A DNA stretch of 64,000 nucleotides from Hafnia alvei (GTDB taxonomy: Bacteria > Pseudomonadota > Gammaproteobacteria > Enterobacterales > Enterobacteriaceae): NCBI RefSeq assembly GCF_034424155.1, contig NZ_CP139992.1, forward strand, positions 3,798,012 through 3,862,011, written 5' to 3'. Each line of letters begins with the position of its first letter. Within the stretch, counting starts at the first letter, position 1. Shown here piece after piece: positions 45,489-53,906 of this stretch. The position numbers and the translations under genes were made by a program. The notes below the pieces were generated by a model. The model was not told the origin of the DNA. It made no database searches and saw only the letters and a program-made list of their open reading frames with translations.

Positions 45489-45556
45489 CCGATTTATACC
45501 GAACTCCATTGATACATCAATGAAGGCGTCCGATGAGGGGCGCCAGCGCGCGCCCC
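45469..45556 (+). repeat. Box-plus-hairpin repeat, copy A
   Basis: The box runs from GTGTAAGG and TTTCGTCCGCC through ACCGAACTCCA to GGCGTCCGATGA. It is closed by the hairpin GGGGCGC, loop CAGCGC, GCGCCCC (45537-45556). Copies B and C, in the other orientation at 46280-46364 and 46160-46248, share GTAAG, TACGTCCGCC, AACTC and GGCGTCCG in the same order, followed by their own hairpins. Confidence 0.8.
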
Positions 45557-45604
45557 TTCAATCCTCGCGCTTTTATCCGAGACGCCATCTCCGCGCCGGG
45601 TCGG

Positions 45605-45655
45605 CATGCGCCATCCTTGGCGCCTCCTCCCCTCGTGAAAACATCCTGTTTTCAC
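45605..45655. repeat. Two short hairpins with TCCT/AGGA loops
   Basis: GCGCC, ATCCTT, GGCGC (45608-45623) and GTGAAAAC, ATCCT, GTTTTCAC (45635-45655), the second a perfect 8-bp stem. Loops read AGGAT or AAGGAT on the minus strand, like the AGGA and AGGGA loops of the hairpins at 45997-46066. They lie between copy A and the heptamer arrays. Confidence 0.65.
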
Positions 45656-45700
45656 TGCTCTAAATGCCATAACTTAAACTCAAAAACAGATAGAGTTTTT

Positions 45701-45770
45701 GTCTTTTGTCTTTTGTCTTTTGTCTTTTGTCTTTTGTCTTTTGTCTTTTGTCTTTTGTCTTTTGTCTTTT
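45701..45770 (+). repeat. Heptanucleotide array, 10 perfect GTCTTTT copies
   Basis: Seventy bases are exactly ten GTCTTTT units, with partial matches before. The next seven bases (GATTTCT, 45771-45777) keep the register, and the second heptamer array starts at once. All six frames through the unit are free of stops, so spurious open frames arise here. Confidence 0.95.
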
Positions 45771-45777
45771 GATTTCT

Positions 45778-45902
45778 GGGTTTTGGGTTTTGGGTTTTGG
45801 GTTTTGGGTTTTGGGTTTTGGGTTTTGGGTTTTGGGTTTTGGGTTTTGGGTTTTGGGTTTTGGGTTTTGGGTTTTGAGTTTTGGGTTTTGGGTTTTGAGT
45901 TT
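45778..45902 (+). repeat. Heptanucleotide array, about 17 GGGTTTT copies
   Basis: Fourteen perfect GGGTTTT units (45778-45875), one GAGTTTT, two more GGGTTTT, and a final partial GAGTTT. The plus strand has many G3 runs spaced by T4, a canonical G-quadruplex pattern; the minus strand reads AAAACCC. Copy number is expected to vary by slippage. Confidence 0.95.
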
Positions 45903-45912
45903 GACCTTTTCT

Positions 45913-46149
45913 GGCACGTTGTTCTTCAGCCGAATTGAGAAATGCAGGCTAGGATTTGCCGACCGGACGTCGGCAAAAGAGCGACGGAGGCATGGACAAA
46001 TTTGCAGGGAGCAAATTTGAACAACGCTTGCGTTGGCCCCGTAGGGGTGAGGCGCAAGGATGCGCCGAATATCCGCGATTGTCGCTCGTTCCGTTAAAGC
46101 CGGAATGACGAGATGAGGGAACCTGCGAAGCAGGCTGAAGAACGGTGCC
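45913..46149. repeat. 237-base chain of hairpins with imperfect terminal inverted repeats
   Basis: The left end GGCACGTTGTTCTTCAGCC (45913-45931) pairs with the right end GGCTGAAGAACGGTGCC (46133-46149). Inside are successive hairpins: TTTGCCGAC/GTCGGCAAA (45955-45977), CAAATTTGC/GCAAATTTG (45997-46019), CAACGC/GCGTTG (46022-46035), CCCC/GGGG near 46040, GGCGCA/TGCGCC (46051-46066), an interrupted CTCGTTCCG stem (46085-46112), and CCTGC/GCAGG (46121-46133). No credible protein is encoded. It could be a non-autonomous mobile element or a structured RNA. Confidence 0.6.
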
Positions 46150-46159
46150 AAGCCGGGTT

Positions 46160-46248
46160 GTTAGGGGGCGGCGATTGGCCCCCTAACACGGACGCCCGCA
46201 CAGTTTAGATGTGGAGTTAAGTGCTTTAGGCGGACGTAACTTACCCCA
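46160..46248 (-). repeat. Box-plus-hairpin repeat, copy C
   Basis: Hairpin GTTAGGGGGC, 8-base loop, GCCCCCTAAC (10-bp perfect stem, 46160-46187), then a 60-base box (46189-46248). The box matches copy B at most positions: both read CGGACGCC at one end and AGGCGGACGTAACTTACCCC at the other. Confidence 0.85.
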
Positions 46249-46279
46249 ATATAAAAATATTCGAGCATGAGTAATTGAG

Positions 46280-46364
46280 AGGTTGCGCGCTAGCAACCTT
46301 TCGTCGGACGCCTGCACGGTTTAAATGTAGAGTTCAGTGTTTTAGGCGGACGTAACTTACCCCA
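46280..46364 (-). repeat. Box-plus-hairpin repeat, copy B
   Basis: Hairpin AGGTTGC, gcgcta, GCAACCT (46280-46299), five bases, then a 60-base box (46305-46364) almost identical to that of copy C, 116 bases away. Box sequence is conserved while the stem sequence differs but still pairs, which suggests that the hairpin shape is what is kept. Ends 13 bases before the csiR stop codon. Confidence 0.85.
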
Positions 46365-46376
46365 TATCTAAAACAC

Positions 46377-47063
46377 TTATCCCCCCTTCCCCCCCATTGC
46401 CTCCTGAATAATCGGTATCGGCGTGAGTAAATGCTGCCTCATCAGTTCACCGGCGCGCTTTCCATCACGGGCCAAAATTACCTTCACCAGCTCATCATGC
46501 TCATGATGTTTATTTTCTAACATCTCCACGGAAAGCACGGTTTCACGCAGCCAAATGAAGCGGTAGCGCGCCGCGAGATCAAACAATCTAGCACGCATTT
46601 GCAGCAGGTATTGCGATCCACATCCGGCAACAATCGCCGTGTGAAATGCCTGATGACGTTGATCCCATTCATCCAACAAATCTTCGCTGGCATCACTGGC
46701 CTCTAGTTTGGCAAGCATATGGGAACGCGCAAGGATCTCAGCTTCCCAATCGTCTTTGCCGCGCTCAATCGCCAACTGCACCAGCATCGATTCCATATTG
46801 GCTCGAGCATCGAAAATATCGAGCAGCTCGGCCTGCGACATCGAGGCAACGCGATAGCCTTTTTGGCTAACCACCGTCACCAAATGTTCTGCCACCAGCT
46901 GCGAGAGCGCCTCGCGGAGCGGGCCGACGCCCAGCCCATAGCGGCTCGTCAACAGACTCATGCGTAACTTTTCATCCGGCTGATAGATACCGCGGATGAT
47001 GTCTCTTTTCAGCCATTGATAACCGTCAAACGTTGAATAAGGTAAAGAGGCGGTCATAGGCAT
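46377..47063 (-). CDS. csiR: CsiR (GlaR), GntR-family repressor of the glaH-lhgO-gab cluster
   Basis: 228 residues from ATG 47063, preceded by GGGAG six bases upstream (a second ATG at 47057 is less well placed). The FadR-type winged helix YGLGVGPLREALSQLVAEHLV is followed by an FCD ligand domain with ANMESMLVQLAIERG and QRHQAFHTAIVAGCGS. In E. coli it represses csiD/glaH and is relieved by glutarate. Last gene of the cluster, as in E. coli. Confidence 0.93.
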   Translation of the reverse strand: MPMTASLPYSTFDGYQWLKRDIIRGIYQPDEKLRMSLLTSRYGLGVGPLREALSQLVAEHLVTVVSQKGYRVASMSQAELLDIFDARANMESMLVQLAIERGKDDWEAEILARSHMLAKLEASDASEDLLDEWDQRHQAFHTAIVAGCGSQYLLQMRARLFDLAARYRFIWLRETVLSVEMLENKHHEHDELVKVILARDGKRAGELMRQHLLTPIPIIQEAMGGKGG

Positions 47064-47185
47064 AGCTCCCAAATTGCCACGAAGCAAAAAGAATAACCTA
47101 CCAAAGTTGCAGGATCTCTTATACGAAAATGCGCCGTTTCAGTACTGACCGAACCGGCGCATCAAGATTATTAGCAAGCCTTTCG

Positions 47186-48586
47186 TTACCTCAAACTCTG
47201 CTGGGGCTGTTTTTGCCACTGAAACAGCGCCTTCCAGCGAGTCATGATCGGCACCGTGCAGATGATGCCAATCCCCAATAGCACGGTAGAAACCACTTCA
47301 ATACGCTGCTCTGGCCTAAACATCATCACCACTAACACGAAGGTGATAAACAGGATCACCGTCCATGTTAGATAGGGATACAGCCACATTTTAAGCTTGA
47401 GTTCGTTGCCTTGCGTTAACAGGATCTTGCGCATTCTCAATTGAGAAACCGCAATCACTAAATACACCAGCAGCGCAATCGCGCCAGAACTGGCAATCAA
47501 GAAGTTAAACACCTTGGCGGGGGCATAGTAGTTAACAATCACGGTCAGAAACGCCGCGCCGGTAGACAATAAAACCGCCACATAAGGCGTTTTACTGCGG
47601 TTGGTTTTTCCCATAAAGGCGGGCGCATCACCGCGATGGCTCAGTGAATAGAGCATGCGCGAAGCGGTATACAACGCCGAATTCAAACAGCTGGTGACCG
47701 ATAGCAGGATCACGCAGTCCATTATCAATTTGGCGTGCGGAATATGCAGCAGTTGCAGCACCGAGCTATAAGATCCCACGGTTTTCAGTTCCGGCGCGTT
47801 CCAAGGCACCAGCGCCACCACCACAAAGATCGAACACAGATAGAAGATCGCAATGCGCCAAATCACGGAATTGGTCGCCCGCACAATATGCTTGTCTGGA
47901 GTATCTGATTCAGCCGCCGCGATCGTTACGATCTCCGCCCCCATAAAAGAAAACATGGTGATCAACATAGCGCTAATCACAGCCCCAAAACCATTTGGCA
48001 TAAAGCCGCCGTGATCCCAAAGTCGAGAAACGCCGCTGACCTGAACATGCGGATAAAATCCGGTGATGGCAATCGCGCCCACCACGATAAAGGCCAGAAT
48101 GGCGATCACTTTGCACAGCGCCAACCAAAATTCAAACTCACCGTAGTTTTTAACGCTAAGCAAATTACTGCCGGTTAATGCCACGGTAATGAGTAAGGAA
48201 AATAGCCAGATAGGCACTACAGGAAGCCATGAGTTAAGAATGATAGCGGCGATATTGGCTTCCAAAGGGATCACCAAAACCCAGAACCACCAGTAGAGCC
48301 AACCGATGGTATACCCGGCCCACTTGCCAATAGATCGTTCGGCGTAGGTTGAGAAGGAGCCGGTATCCGGCGACGCCACCGCCATTTCCCCCAGCATGCG
48401 CATAATCAACAGCACCAGCAAGCCGGCGAAAAGATAAGACAATAATACCGCTGGCCCCGCCTGTGAAATCGCAACGCCTGAGCCAACAAATAGGCTAGCA
48501 CCGATAACACCAGCAATGGACAGCATGGTGACATGGCGGGACTTCAGCCCGCCTCCCAGCGAGTTTGTTTCTGCAATCTGACCCAT
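47186..48586 (-). CDS. gabP: GabP, GABA permease (APC family)
   Basis: 466 residues, twelve membrane helices. HVTMLSIAGVIGASLFVGSG is the amino acid permease signature in helix I, and FSFMGAEIVTIAAAESDTP is the helix VI region with the consensus amphipathic loop. Closely similar to E. coli GabP. It imports gamma-aminobutyrate with protons. A hairpin separates it from gabT. Confidence 0.95.
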   Translation of the reverse strand: MGQIAETNSLGGGLKSRHVTMLSIAGVIGASLFVGSGVAISQAGPAVLLSYLFAGLLVLLIMRMLGEMAVASPDTGSFSTYAERSIGKWAGYTIGWLYWWFWVLVIPLEANIAAIILNSWLPVVPIWLFSLLITVALTGSNLLSVKNYGEFEFWLALCKVIAILAFIVVGAIAITGFYPHVQVSGVSRLWDHGGFMPNGFGAVISAMLITMFSFMGAEIVTIAAAESDTPDKHIVRATNSVIWRIAIFYLCSIFVVVALVPWNAPELKTVGSYSSVLQLLHIPHAKLIMDCVILLSVTSCLNSALYTASRMLYSLSHRGDAPAFMGKTNRSKTPYVAVLLSTGAAFLTVIVNYYAPAKVFNFLIASSGAIALLVYLVIAVSQLRMRKILLTQGNELKLKMWLYPYLTWTVILFITFVLVVMMFRPEQRIEVVSTVLLGIGIICTVPIMTRWKALFQWQKQPQQSLR

Positions 48587-48625
48587 AATTCGAACCCTCT
48601 CGAAAGTTTTGCACTTAGGGAGAGC

Positions 48626-48649
48626 GCTCCGGCATTCCCGCGCCGGAGC
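48626..48649. repeat. Intercistronic hairpin between gabT and gabP
   Basis: GCTCCGGC, loop attcccgc, GCCGGAGC, an 8-bp GC-rich stem without a T run on either strand. It cannot be a classical terminator. It may stabilise the upstream gabDT mRNA or act as a REP-like element. Confidence 0.55.
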
Positions 48650-48728
48650 ACGCGCATTGTTATTATTTAGCCATCAGACTTCCTTTATGACGGGTGCTAC
48701 TCGCATAACCACAAGCACCTCGTTGCGC

Positions 48729-50012
48729 TTAGTTTTTCTTAGCCTCGGTAAAACATTCGGCGATAATATCCAGACCCTGTTTGATCTGCGCGTCACTCAC
48801 CGTGAGCGGAACCAAAATACGCAGCACGTTATAGTAAGGCCCGCATGACAACAGGATGAGCCCCTTATCACGCGCCCGCGCCACCACTTCTGCCGTCAGT
48901 TTGGCATTCGGTTTATGCACATCGCCGTTTTCGAACAGCTCAATCGCAATCATCGCGCCAAGACCACGCACATCACCAATTTCTGGATGAGTTTCAGCGA
49001 TATTGAGCAGGCCATCTTTCAGCTTCTGCCCTACATCGTTAGCGCGCTGCAACAGATTTTCTTCATCAAAGGTTTCAAGCACCGCTAGGGCCGCCGCACA
49101 GGCAATGGGGCTACCGGCATAGGTTCCACCTAGTCCGCCCGGCGCAATAGCATCCATGATCTCGGCTTTGCCTGTCACGCCCGCGAGAGGGAAACCACCC
49201 GCGATAGATTTCGCAAAGGTGGTGAGATCGGCAGCAACGCCTAACTGTTCCATCGCAAACAACGTTCCGGTACGCCCTGCTCCGCTTTGTACTTCATCGG
49301 CAATCAGCATGATCCCATGCTCATCACACAGTTCGCGCAGACGTTTCATAAAGGCAGGTGACGTTGAATAGAATCCCCCTTCCCCCTGCACCGGTTCGAT
49401 AACGATGGCGGCAATATCTTCCGGCGCAGCGTCGTTTTTGAAGATGCGATGAATGCTGGCAATCGCATCATCGTCGCTGACACCGTGTAATTCACAAGGA
49501 TACAAAGCGCGGAATACGTGCCCTGGCATTAATCCCATACCCGCTGAGTAAGGGTTTACTTTGCCGGTCAACGACAAGGTGTAATGAGTACGCCCATGAT
49601 AAGCGCCGCTAAAAGCGATGGTTCCGCTGCGCTTGGTGGCCGCTCTGGCAATCTTCACCGCGTTTTCTACCGCTTCAGAACCCGTTGTCACCAGCAGCGT
49701 TTTCTTGTCAAAATCTCCCGGAACGCGCTTGTTCATGATTTCGCACAGTTCCAAATACGGTTCGTAGGCCAACACTTGGAAACAGGTATGCGACAGTTTT
49801 TTCAGCTGAGCTTCAACCGCAGCCACCACTTTTGGATGCAAATGGCCCGTATTCAGAACCGCAATCCCACCGGCAAAGTCCAGATACTCACGTCCTTCGA
49901 CGTCCCATACGCGGCAGTTTTCTGCTCGCTCGGCAAAAATAGGATGAATCTGCCCCACGCCGCGTGGAATGGCGTTACTGCGGCGCTGCATCAGTTCTTT
50001 ATTCGTGCTCAT
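48729..50012 (-). CDS. gabT: GabT, 4-aminobutyrate aminotransferase
   Basis: 427 residues. A class III PLP-dependent aminotransferase transferring the GABA amino group to 2-oxoglutarate, giving succinate semialdehyde. TTGSEAVENAVKIARAAT and AYHGRTHYTLSLTG bind PLP phosphate and ring. IADEVQSGAGRTG holds the ring-nitrogen Asp, and LTTFAKSIAGGFPLAG the Schiff-base Lys. Follows gabD by about 73 bases. Confidence 0.96.
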   Translation of the reverse strand: MSTNKELMQRRSNAIPRGVGQIHPIFAERAENCRVWDVEGREYLDFAGGIAVLNTGHLHPKVVAAVEAQLKKLSHTCFQVLAYEPYLELCEIMNKRVPGDFDKKTLLVTTGSEAVENAVKIARAATKRSGTIAFSGAYHGRTHYTLSLTGKVNPYSAGMGLMPGHVFRALYPCELHGVSDDDAIASIHRIFKNDAAPEDIAAIVIEPVQGEGGFYSTSPAFMKRLRELCDEHGIMLIADEVQSGAGRTGTLFAMEQLGVAADLTTFAKSIAGGFPLAGVTGKAEIMDAIAPGGLGGTYAGSPIACAAALAVLETFDEENLLQRANDVGQKLKDGLLNIAETHPEIGDVRGLGAMIAIELFENGDVHKPNAKLTAEVVARARDKGLILLSCGPYYNVLRILVPLTVSDAQIKQGLDIIAECFTEAKKN

Positions 50013-50085
50013 CAGGTGTCCTCTCAGTGTTCGGGTAGGCGGCTGATGCCGCTCTGTTGGTGTTAAAAAGTAAGATCAGTTCTCT

Positions 50086-51534
50086 TTACAAGCCGATGCA
50101 CATATATTTGATTTCGAGATAATCTTCGATGCCATACTTCGAGCCTTCGCGGCCCAGGCCTGAGGCTTTGATCCCGCCAAAAGGCGCGACTTCATTCGAA
50201 ATAATGCCGGTGTTGATCCCCACGATGCCGTACTCCAGCGCTTCGCCAACGCGGAATACGCGGCTAAGATCGCGCGCATAAAAATAAGCCGCCAAGCCAA
50301 ATTCGGTATCATTGGCCTGTGCAACCACGTCTGCTTCATCTTTAAAACGGAATAACGGAGCCAACGGGCCAAAAGTCTCTTCTTTGGCGACTTTGGCGCT
50401 CGCAGGAACATCCACTAAAATGGTGGGCTGGAAGAAATTGCCGCCTAATTCGTGCGGCTGGCCGCCGGTGATAATGCTAGCCCCTTTCGACAGCGCATCT
50501 TCAATATGCTCTTTCACTTTCGCCACCGCTTTTTCATCAATCAGCGGGCCGGTTGTTACGCCCTTCGCTAAGCCATCGCCCAGAGTGAGTTTTTCAACCG
50601 CAGCCTGTAACTTTTTAGCAAAAGCGTCATAAACCCCATCCTGAACATATAGGCGGTTGGCACACACGCAGGTTTGTCCCGCATTACGGAACTTAGAGGC
50701 CAGCGCACCGTCAACCGCTTTATCCAAATCAGCATCATCAAACACGATGAATGGCGCATTCCCGCCCAGCTCCAGCGAGACTTTTTTGATGTCTTTAGCG
50801 CACTGTTGCATCAGTTGACGACCAATTTCGGTCGATCCGGTAAACGAGAGTTTGCGCACTAACGGGTTGCCCGTAAGCTCATTTCCCACTTCGCTGGCCG
50901 AGCCGGTTACCACGTTAAAAACGCCGTCGGGGATCCCTGCGCGCTGGGCCAACTCCGCAAGAGCTAATGCTGAAAATGGCGTTTGGCTCGCAGGTTTAAG
51001 CACCATGGTGCAGCCAGCGGCAAGCGCAGGCCCTGCTTTACGCGTGATCATTGCCGCAGGAAAATTCCACGGGGTGATCGCAGCGGTAACGCCAATCGGC
51101 TGTTTGATCACGATGAGGCGTTTGTCTGCCTGATGACCTGGAATGGTATCCCCATAAATGCGTTTACCTTCTTCGGCAAACCACTCAATAAAAGAGGCGG
51201 CATAGGCAATCTCACCCTTGGCCTCAGCCAACGGTTTGCCCTGTTCCAGCGTCATGAGCTTGGCGAGATCGTCTTGGTTAGCCATCATGAGATCAAACCA
51301 ACGGCGCAGGATCGTCGCACGCTCTTTGGCGGTTAACGCACGCCATGCCGGCAACGCCTGATTAGCTGCTTCAATCGCCGTACGCGTTTCATTTGCCCCC
51401 ATTTTGGGCACAGTGCCCAAAAGCTGAGCATTAGCGGGGTTTGTCACCTCGATAGTTTTGTTACTTTCTGCGTCACACCACTTTCCTTGGATAAAAGCCT
51501 GCTGGCGAAAAAGCGTTGAGTCATTAAGTTGCAT
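50086..51534 (-). CDS. gabD: GabD, NADP-dependent succinate-semialdehyde dehydrogenase
   Basis: 482 residues from ATG 51534 (MQLNDSTLFRQQ), preceded by AAGGAATT; an ATG 18 bases upstream is also in frame. Aldehyde dehydrogenase motifs: TPWNFPAAMITRK and FTGSTEIGRQL for NADP, SLELGGNAPFIVFDDADL with the catalytic Glu, and RNAGQTCVCANR with the nucleophilic Cys. It oxidises succinate semialdehyde, or glutarate semialdehyde, to the diacid. Confidence 0.96.
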   Translation of the reverse strand: MQLNDSTLFRQQAFIQGKWCDAESNKTIEVTNPANAQLLGTVPKMGANETRTAIEAANQALPAWRALTAKERATILRRWFDLMMANQDDLAKLMTLEQGKPLAEAKGEIAYAASFIEWFAEEGKRIYGDTIPGHQADKRLIVIKQPIGVTAAITPWNFPAAMITRKAGPALAAGCTMVLKPASQTPFSALALAELAQRAGIPDGVFNVVTGSASEVGNELTGNPLVRKLSFTGSTEIGRQLMQQCAKDIKKVSLELGGNAPFIVFDDADLDKAVDGALASKFRNAGQTCVCANRLYVQDGVYDAFAKKLQAAVEKLTLGDGLAKGVTTGPLIDEKAVAKVKEHIEDALSKGASIITGGQPHELGGNFFQPTILVDVPASAKVAKEETFGPLAPLFRFKDEADVVAQANDTEFGLAAYFYARDLSRVFRVGEALEYGIVGINTGIISNEVAPFGGIKASGLGREGSKYGIEDYLEIKYMCIGL

Positions 51535-51583
51535 AGCGAATTCCTTATTCATCAGTAAATTAGCTTTTGTTATTCGATGACGT

Positions 51584-52843
51584 TTATACGGTGGCCAAAG
51601 ATGGCTTATCGTTAATTGCCGCAGTTAAAGTGCGGCCGTTATGGGTTTGCCCTGCCAGTAGCGCCTGAACTTTGCCTACAATATGCGTGCCAATCGGGAT
51701 CGCCGAGGTTGCCGCCGGTGAAGGCGCGTTGCAGACATGAATACTGCGAGCGGTGGTCACAAACAGAAAATCATCAATCAATTTGCCATCGGGCGAAACG
51801 GCCTGAGCACGTACTCCGGCGGGATAGGGCTGAAGATCTTGTTTGGTCAAGCTTGGGCAATACTTTTGCACGCGTTTGAGATAGCCGCTTTTGCACAGAG
51901 AATTTTTCATCTCATCCAGACCGGATTTGAGATTTTGTCGCATCACGCTGCGAATACCGGAAGAACCAAATATCTCCAGCGTGTCGCTCAGTGAAATATC
52001 GCGTTTGCGGTAGCCTTCGCGCTTAAATGCCAGCACGGCGTTCGGCCCCACCGTCACGCTGCCATCGATCATGCGAGTCAGATGTACGCCGAGAAACGGC
52101 ATCGCCGGATCGGGGATCGGATAAATGAGATGATTAACAATATGATTATGCTGCGGCGCTAAACGGAAATATTCGCCGCGGAACGGGCAAATAATAAAAC
52201 CGGGATCAACACCTAGCATTTTCACCAAACGATCCGCCATCAGTCCTGAACAGGTGATCAGGTTAGAGCCTTCATAATCACCCGCCGTCGTCGTTACGAT
52301 CACGCCCTGCGCATGTTCCCGCAGCGCGGTAACTTCTGCGTTATAGACGATCTCGCCCCCTGCGGCGCGGAAACGATCTGACATTGCCTGTGTGACTTCG
52401 GTGTAGCTGACGATCCCGCTGGAGGGAACCAAAATACCGCCCAGCCCGACGATGTTGGGCTCGCGTTCATGAAGTTCCTCCGCGCTCAACCAATAACGCT
52501 CTAAGCCGTTGGCTTCAGTGCGATCCCATAGCGCGCGCATACGCTGCATTTCTAGCTCGGACGTTGCCACCAGCATTTTCCCGCAGGTGTCATAGCGAAT
52601 GCCGTTTTCATCACAAAAGGCTTTGGTCGCCCGATTACCTTCCAAACAGAATTTGGCTTTTAAACTTCCGGGCGTGTAATAAACCCCCGCGTGGATCACG
52701 CCGCTATTGTGGCCGGTCTGATGGCACGCCGGGCCGCCCTCTTTTTCCAGCAAAGCAATGCGGGCATCTGGATAGACGCCGATCAACTGCATGGCAGTCG
52801 ACATCCCAATGATGCCGCCGCCAACGATCACAAAGTCATACAT
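51584..52843 (-). CDS. lhgO: LhgO (LhgD), L-2-hydroxyglutarate dehydrogenase
   Basis: About 419 residues. A FAD-dependent DAO-family enzyme bound to the membrane, oxidising L-2-hydroxyglutarate to 2-oxoglutarate and feeding electrons to quinone. MYDFVIVGGGIIGMSTAMQL is the FAD loop, HQTGHNSGVIHAGVYY the second conserved block, and PSPAATSAIPIG closes the FAD site. The ATG at 52843 sits nine bases after AAGGA. An ATG at 52852 is too close to the ribosome site. Confidence 0.94.
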   Translation of the reverse strand: MYDFVIVGGGIIGMSTAMQLIGVYPDARIALLEKEGGPACHQTGHNSGVIHAGVYYTPGSLKAKFCLEGNRATKAFCDENGIRYDTCGKMLVATSELEMQRMRALWDRTEANGLERYWLSAEELHEREPNIVGLGGILVPSSGIVSYTEVTQAMSDRFRAAGGEIVYNAEVTALREHAQGVIVTTTAGDYEGSNLITCSGLMADRLVKMLGVDPGFIICPFRGEYFRLAPQHNHIVNHLIYPIPDPAMPFLGVHLTRMIDGSVTVGPNAVLAFKREGYRKRDISLSDTLEIFGSSGIRSVMRQNLKSGLDEMKNSLCKSGYLKRVQKYCPSLTKQDLQPYPAGVRAQAVSPDGKLIDDFLFVTTARSIHVCNAPSPAATSAIPIGTHIVGKVQALLAGQTHNGRTLTAAINDKPSLATV

Positions 52844-52928
52844 CCGGCTCATTCCTTCCTCAAACTCTCTTGCATGCTCTCTTGATCCAACGAGAGCACG
52901 CTCGGTTAATCAAAAATGAAGCCGAAGC

Positions 52929-53906
52929 TTATTGCCCAGCCTGATAGTGCGAGGTGGAATAGCTGATATATCCGCGCTGACGCATCAGTTCGCGGCGCAA
53001 ATCTGGGTGTGGGGTAAAGCGATCGCGACCATGCAGCCAGAACAAATTATTAATCAAAAGGAATTTGCCGACGGGAACCGGAACCGAAACGATATTGCGG
53101 CTGCCTTCGAGCGCATCTGAAAGTTCACTCAGCCAGTTACCTTCTTCAAAATCCTTTGGCTGAACAAACTGATCGATATAGCGCATTACCGGACGCCCTT
53201 GCCCATCGACATCAAATACTGGGTGGAAAACATCTTGGGTAACATTTTTGCTAGGCGGCGCAGTCCAGCGCATAGGGCGACGTGCTAACGGATGGCTGAA
53301 ATATTTATCGAGTGACTCCCAGTCATCCAGATGCAGCAATAGGGAATTGCCGCCCTGCATATTCTGCTCGTCGATTTTCATCATCAGCACATAGTCAGTC
53401 ACTTCATCCACGAAAGTGCCATCGTTATGCAGCTCTAATACGCGATGAGGTTGACGCAGATAGCTATCTGAACTATCGACGTTTTTCACTACAAAACGCG
53501 CATAATACTGGCCGCTCATGGCGTCATAGTTGGAACGCCCGATAAGATGCGCCACCGCGGTAGCAATTTTAACCATCTCATCTGCCTGCTCGACGTGGTC
53601 GATACCCTCAGCGCCAATCAGTAATGCACCTTGAGTCCGCGCCAGAATGGTATTGAGCAGCAGTGGCTGAAGCTGGTTGCCACAGAGTTCATCAAGGATT
53701 TTCGCCACGCGGAAACGCAGGAATGATTTGTACTCCAGCGCTTGCACGGGCCATTCAGCCACCAGCTCTAAAAAACGTTGCGTGGTAGCAGCATCGAAAT
53801 TGAGTTCCAGCATGCGTGGCGACTGTGCCGACGGGCGAACGGTAAAGCCCTGCCCTTTGGTTTTAGCTTCAGAGATATCCTGCTTTACGGCGGTTAACGC
53901 ATTCAT
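52929..53906 (-). CDS. glaH: GlaH (CsiD), glutarate 2-hydroxylase
   Basis: 325 residues. An Fe(II)/2-oxoglutarate-dependent dioxygenase that hydroxylates glutarate to L-2-hydroxyglutarate. [17 protein letters not shown] has the HxD metal pair, and [22 protein letters not shown] has the distal His and the Arg for 2-oxoglutarate. First gene of the cluster: its product is the substrate of LhgO, encoded next. In E. coli it is induced by carbon starvation through sigma-S and CRP. Confidence 0.95.
   Translation of the reverse strand: MNALTAVKQDISEAKTKGQGFTVRPSAQSPRMLELNFDAATTQRFLELVAEWPVQALEYKSFLRFRVAKILDELCGNQLQPLLLNTILARTQGALLIGAEGIDHVEQADEMVKIATAVAHLIGRSNYDAMSGQYYARFVVKNVDSSDSYLRQPHRVLELHNDGTFVDEVTDYVLMMKIDEQNMQGGNSLLLHLDDWESLDKYFSHPLARRPMRWTAPPSKNVTQDVFHPVFDVDGQGRPVMRYIDQFVQPKDFEEGNWLSELSDALEGSRNIVSVPVPVGKFLLINNLFWLHGRDRFTPHPDLRRELMRQRGYISYSTSHYQAGQ

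Noticed and set aside
45778-45902. Telomere-like repeat (TTTTGGG resembles ciliate telomeres)
   Set aside because: It is internal on a chromosomal segment flanked by ordinary genes; similarity to telomere units is coincidental G/T repeat composition.
45660-46151. Open frames on both strands encoding heptapeptide repeats (for example KTQNPKP type)
   Set aside because: The 7-base units contain no stop in any frame, so long frames appear by chance of composition. No ribosome site, no homology, and flanks are hairpins.
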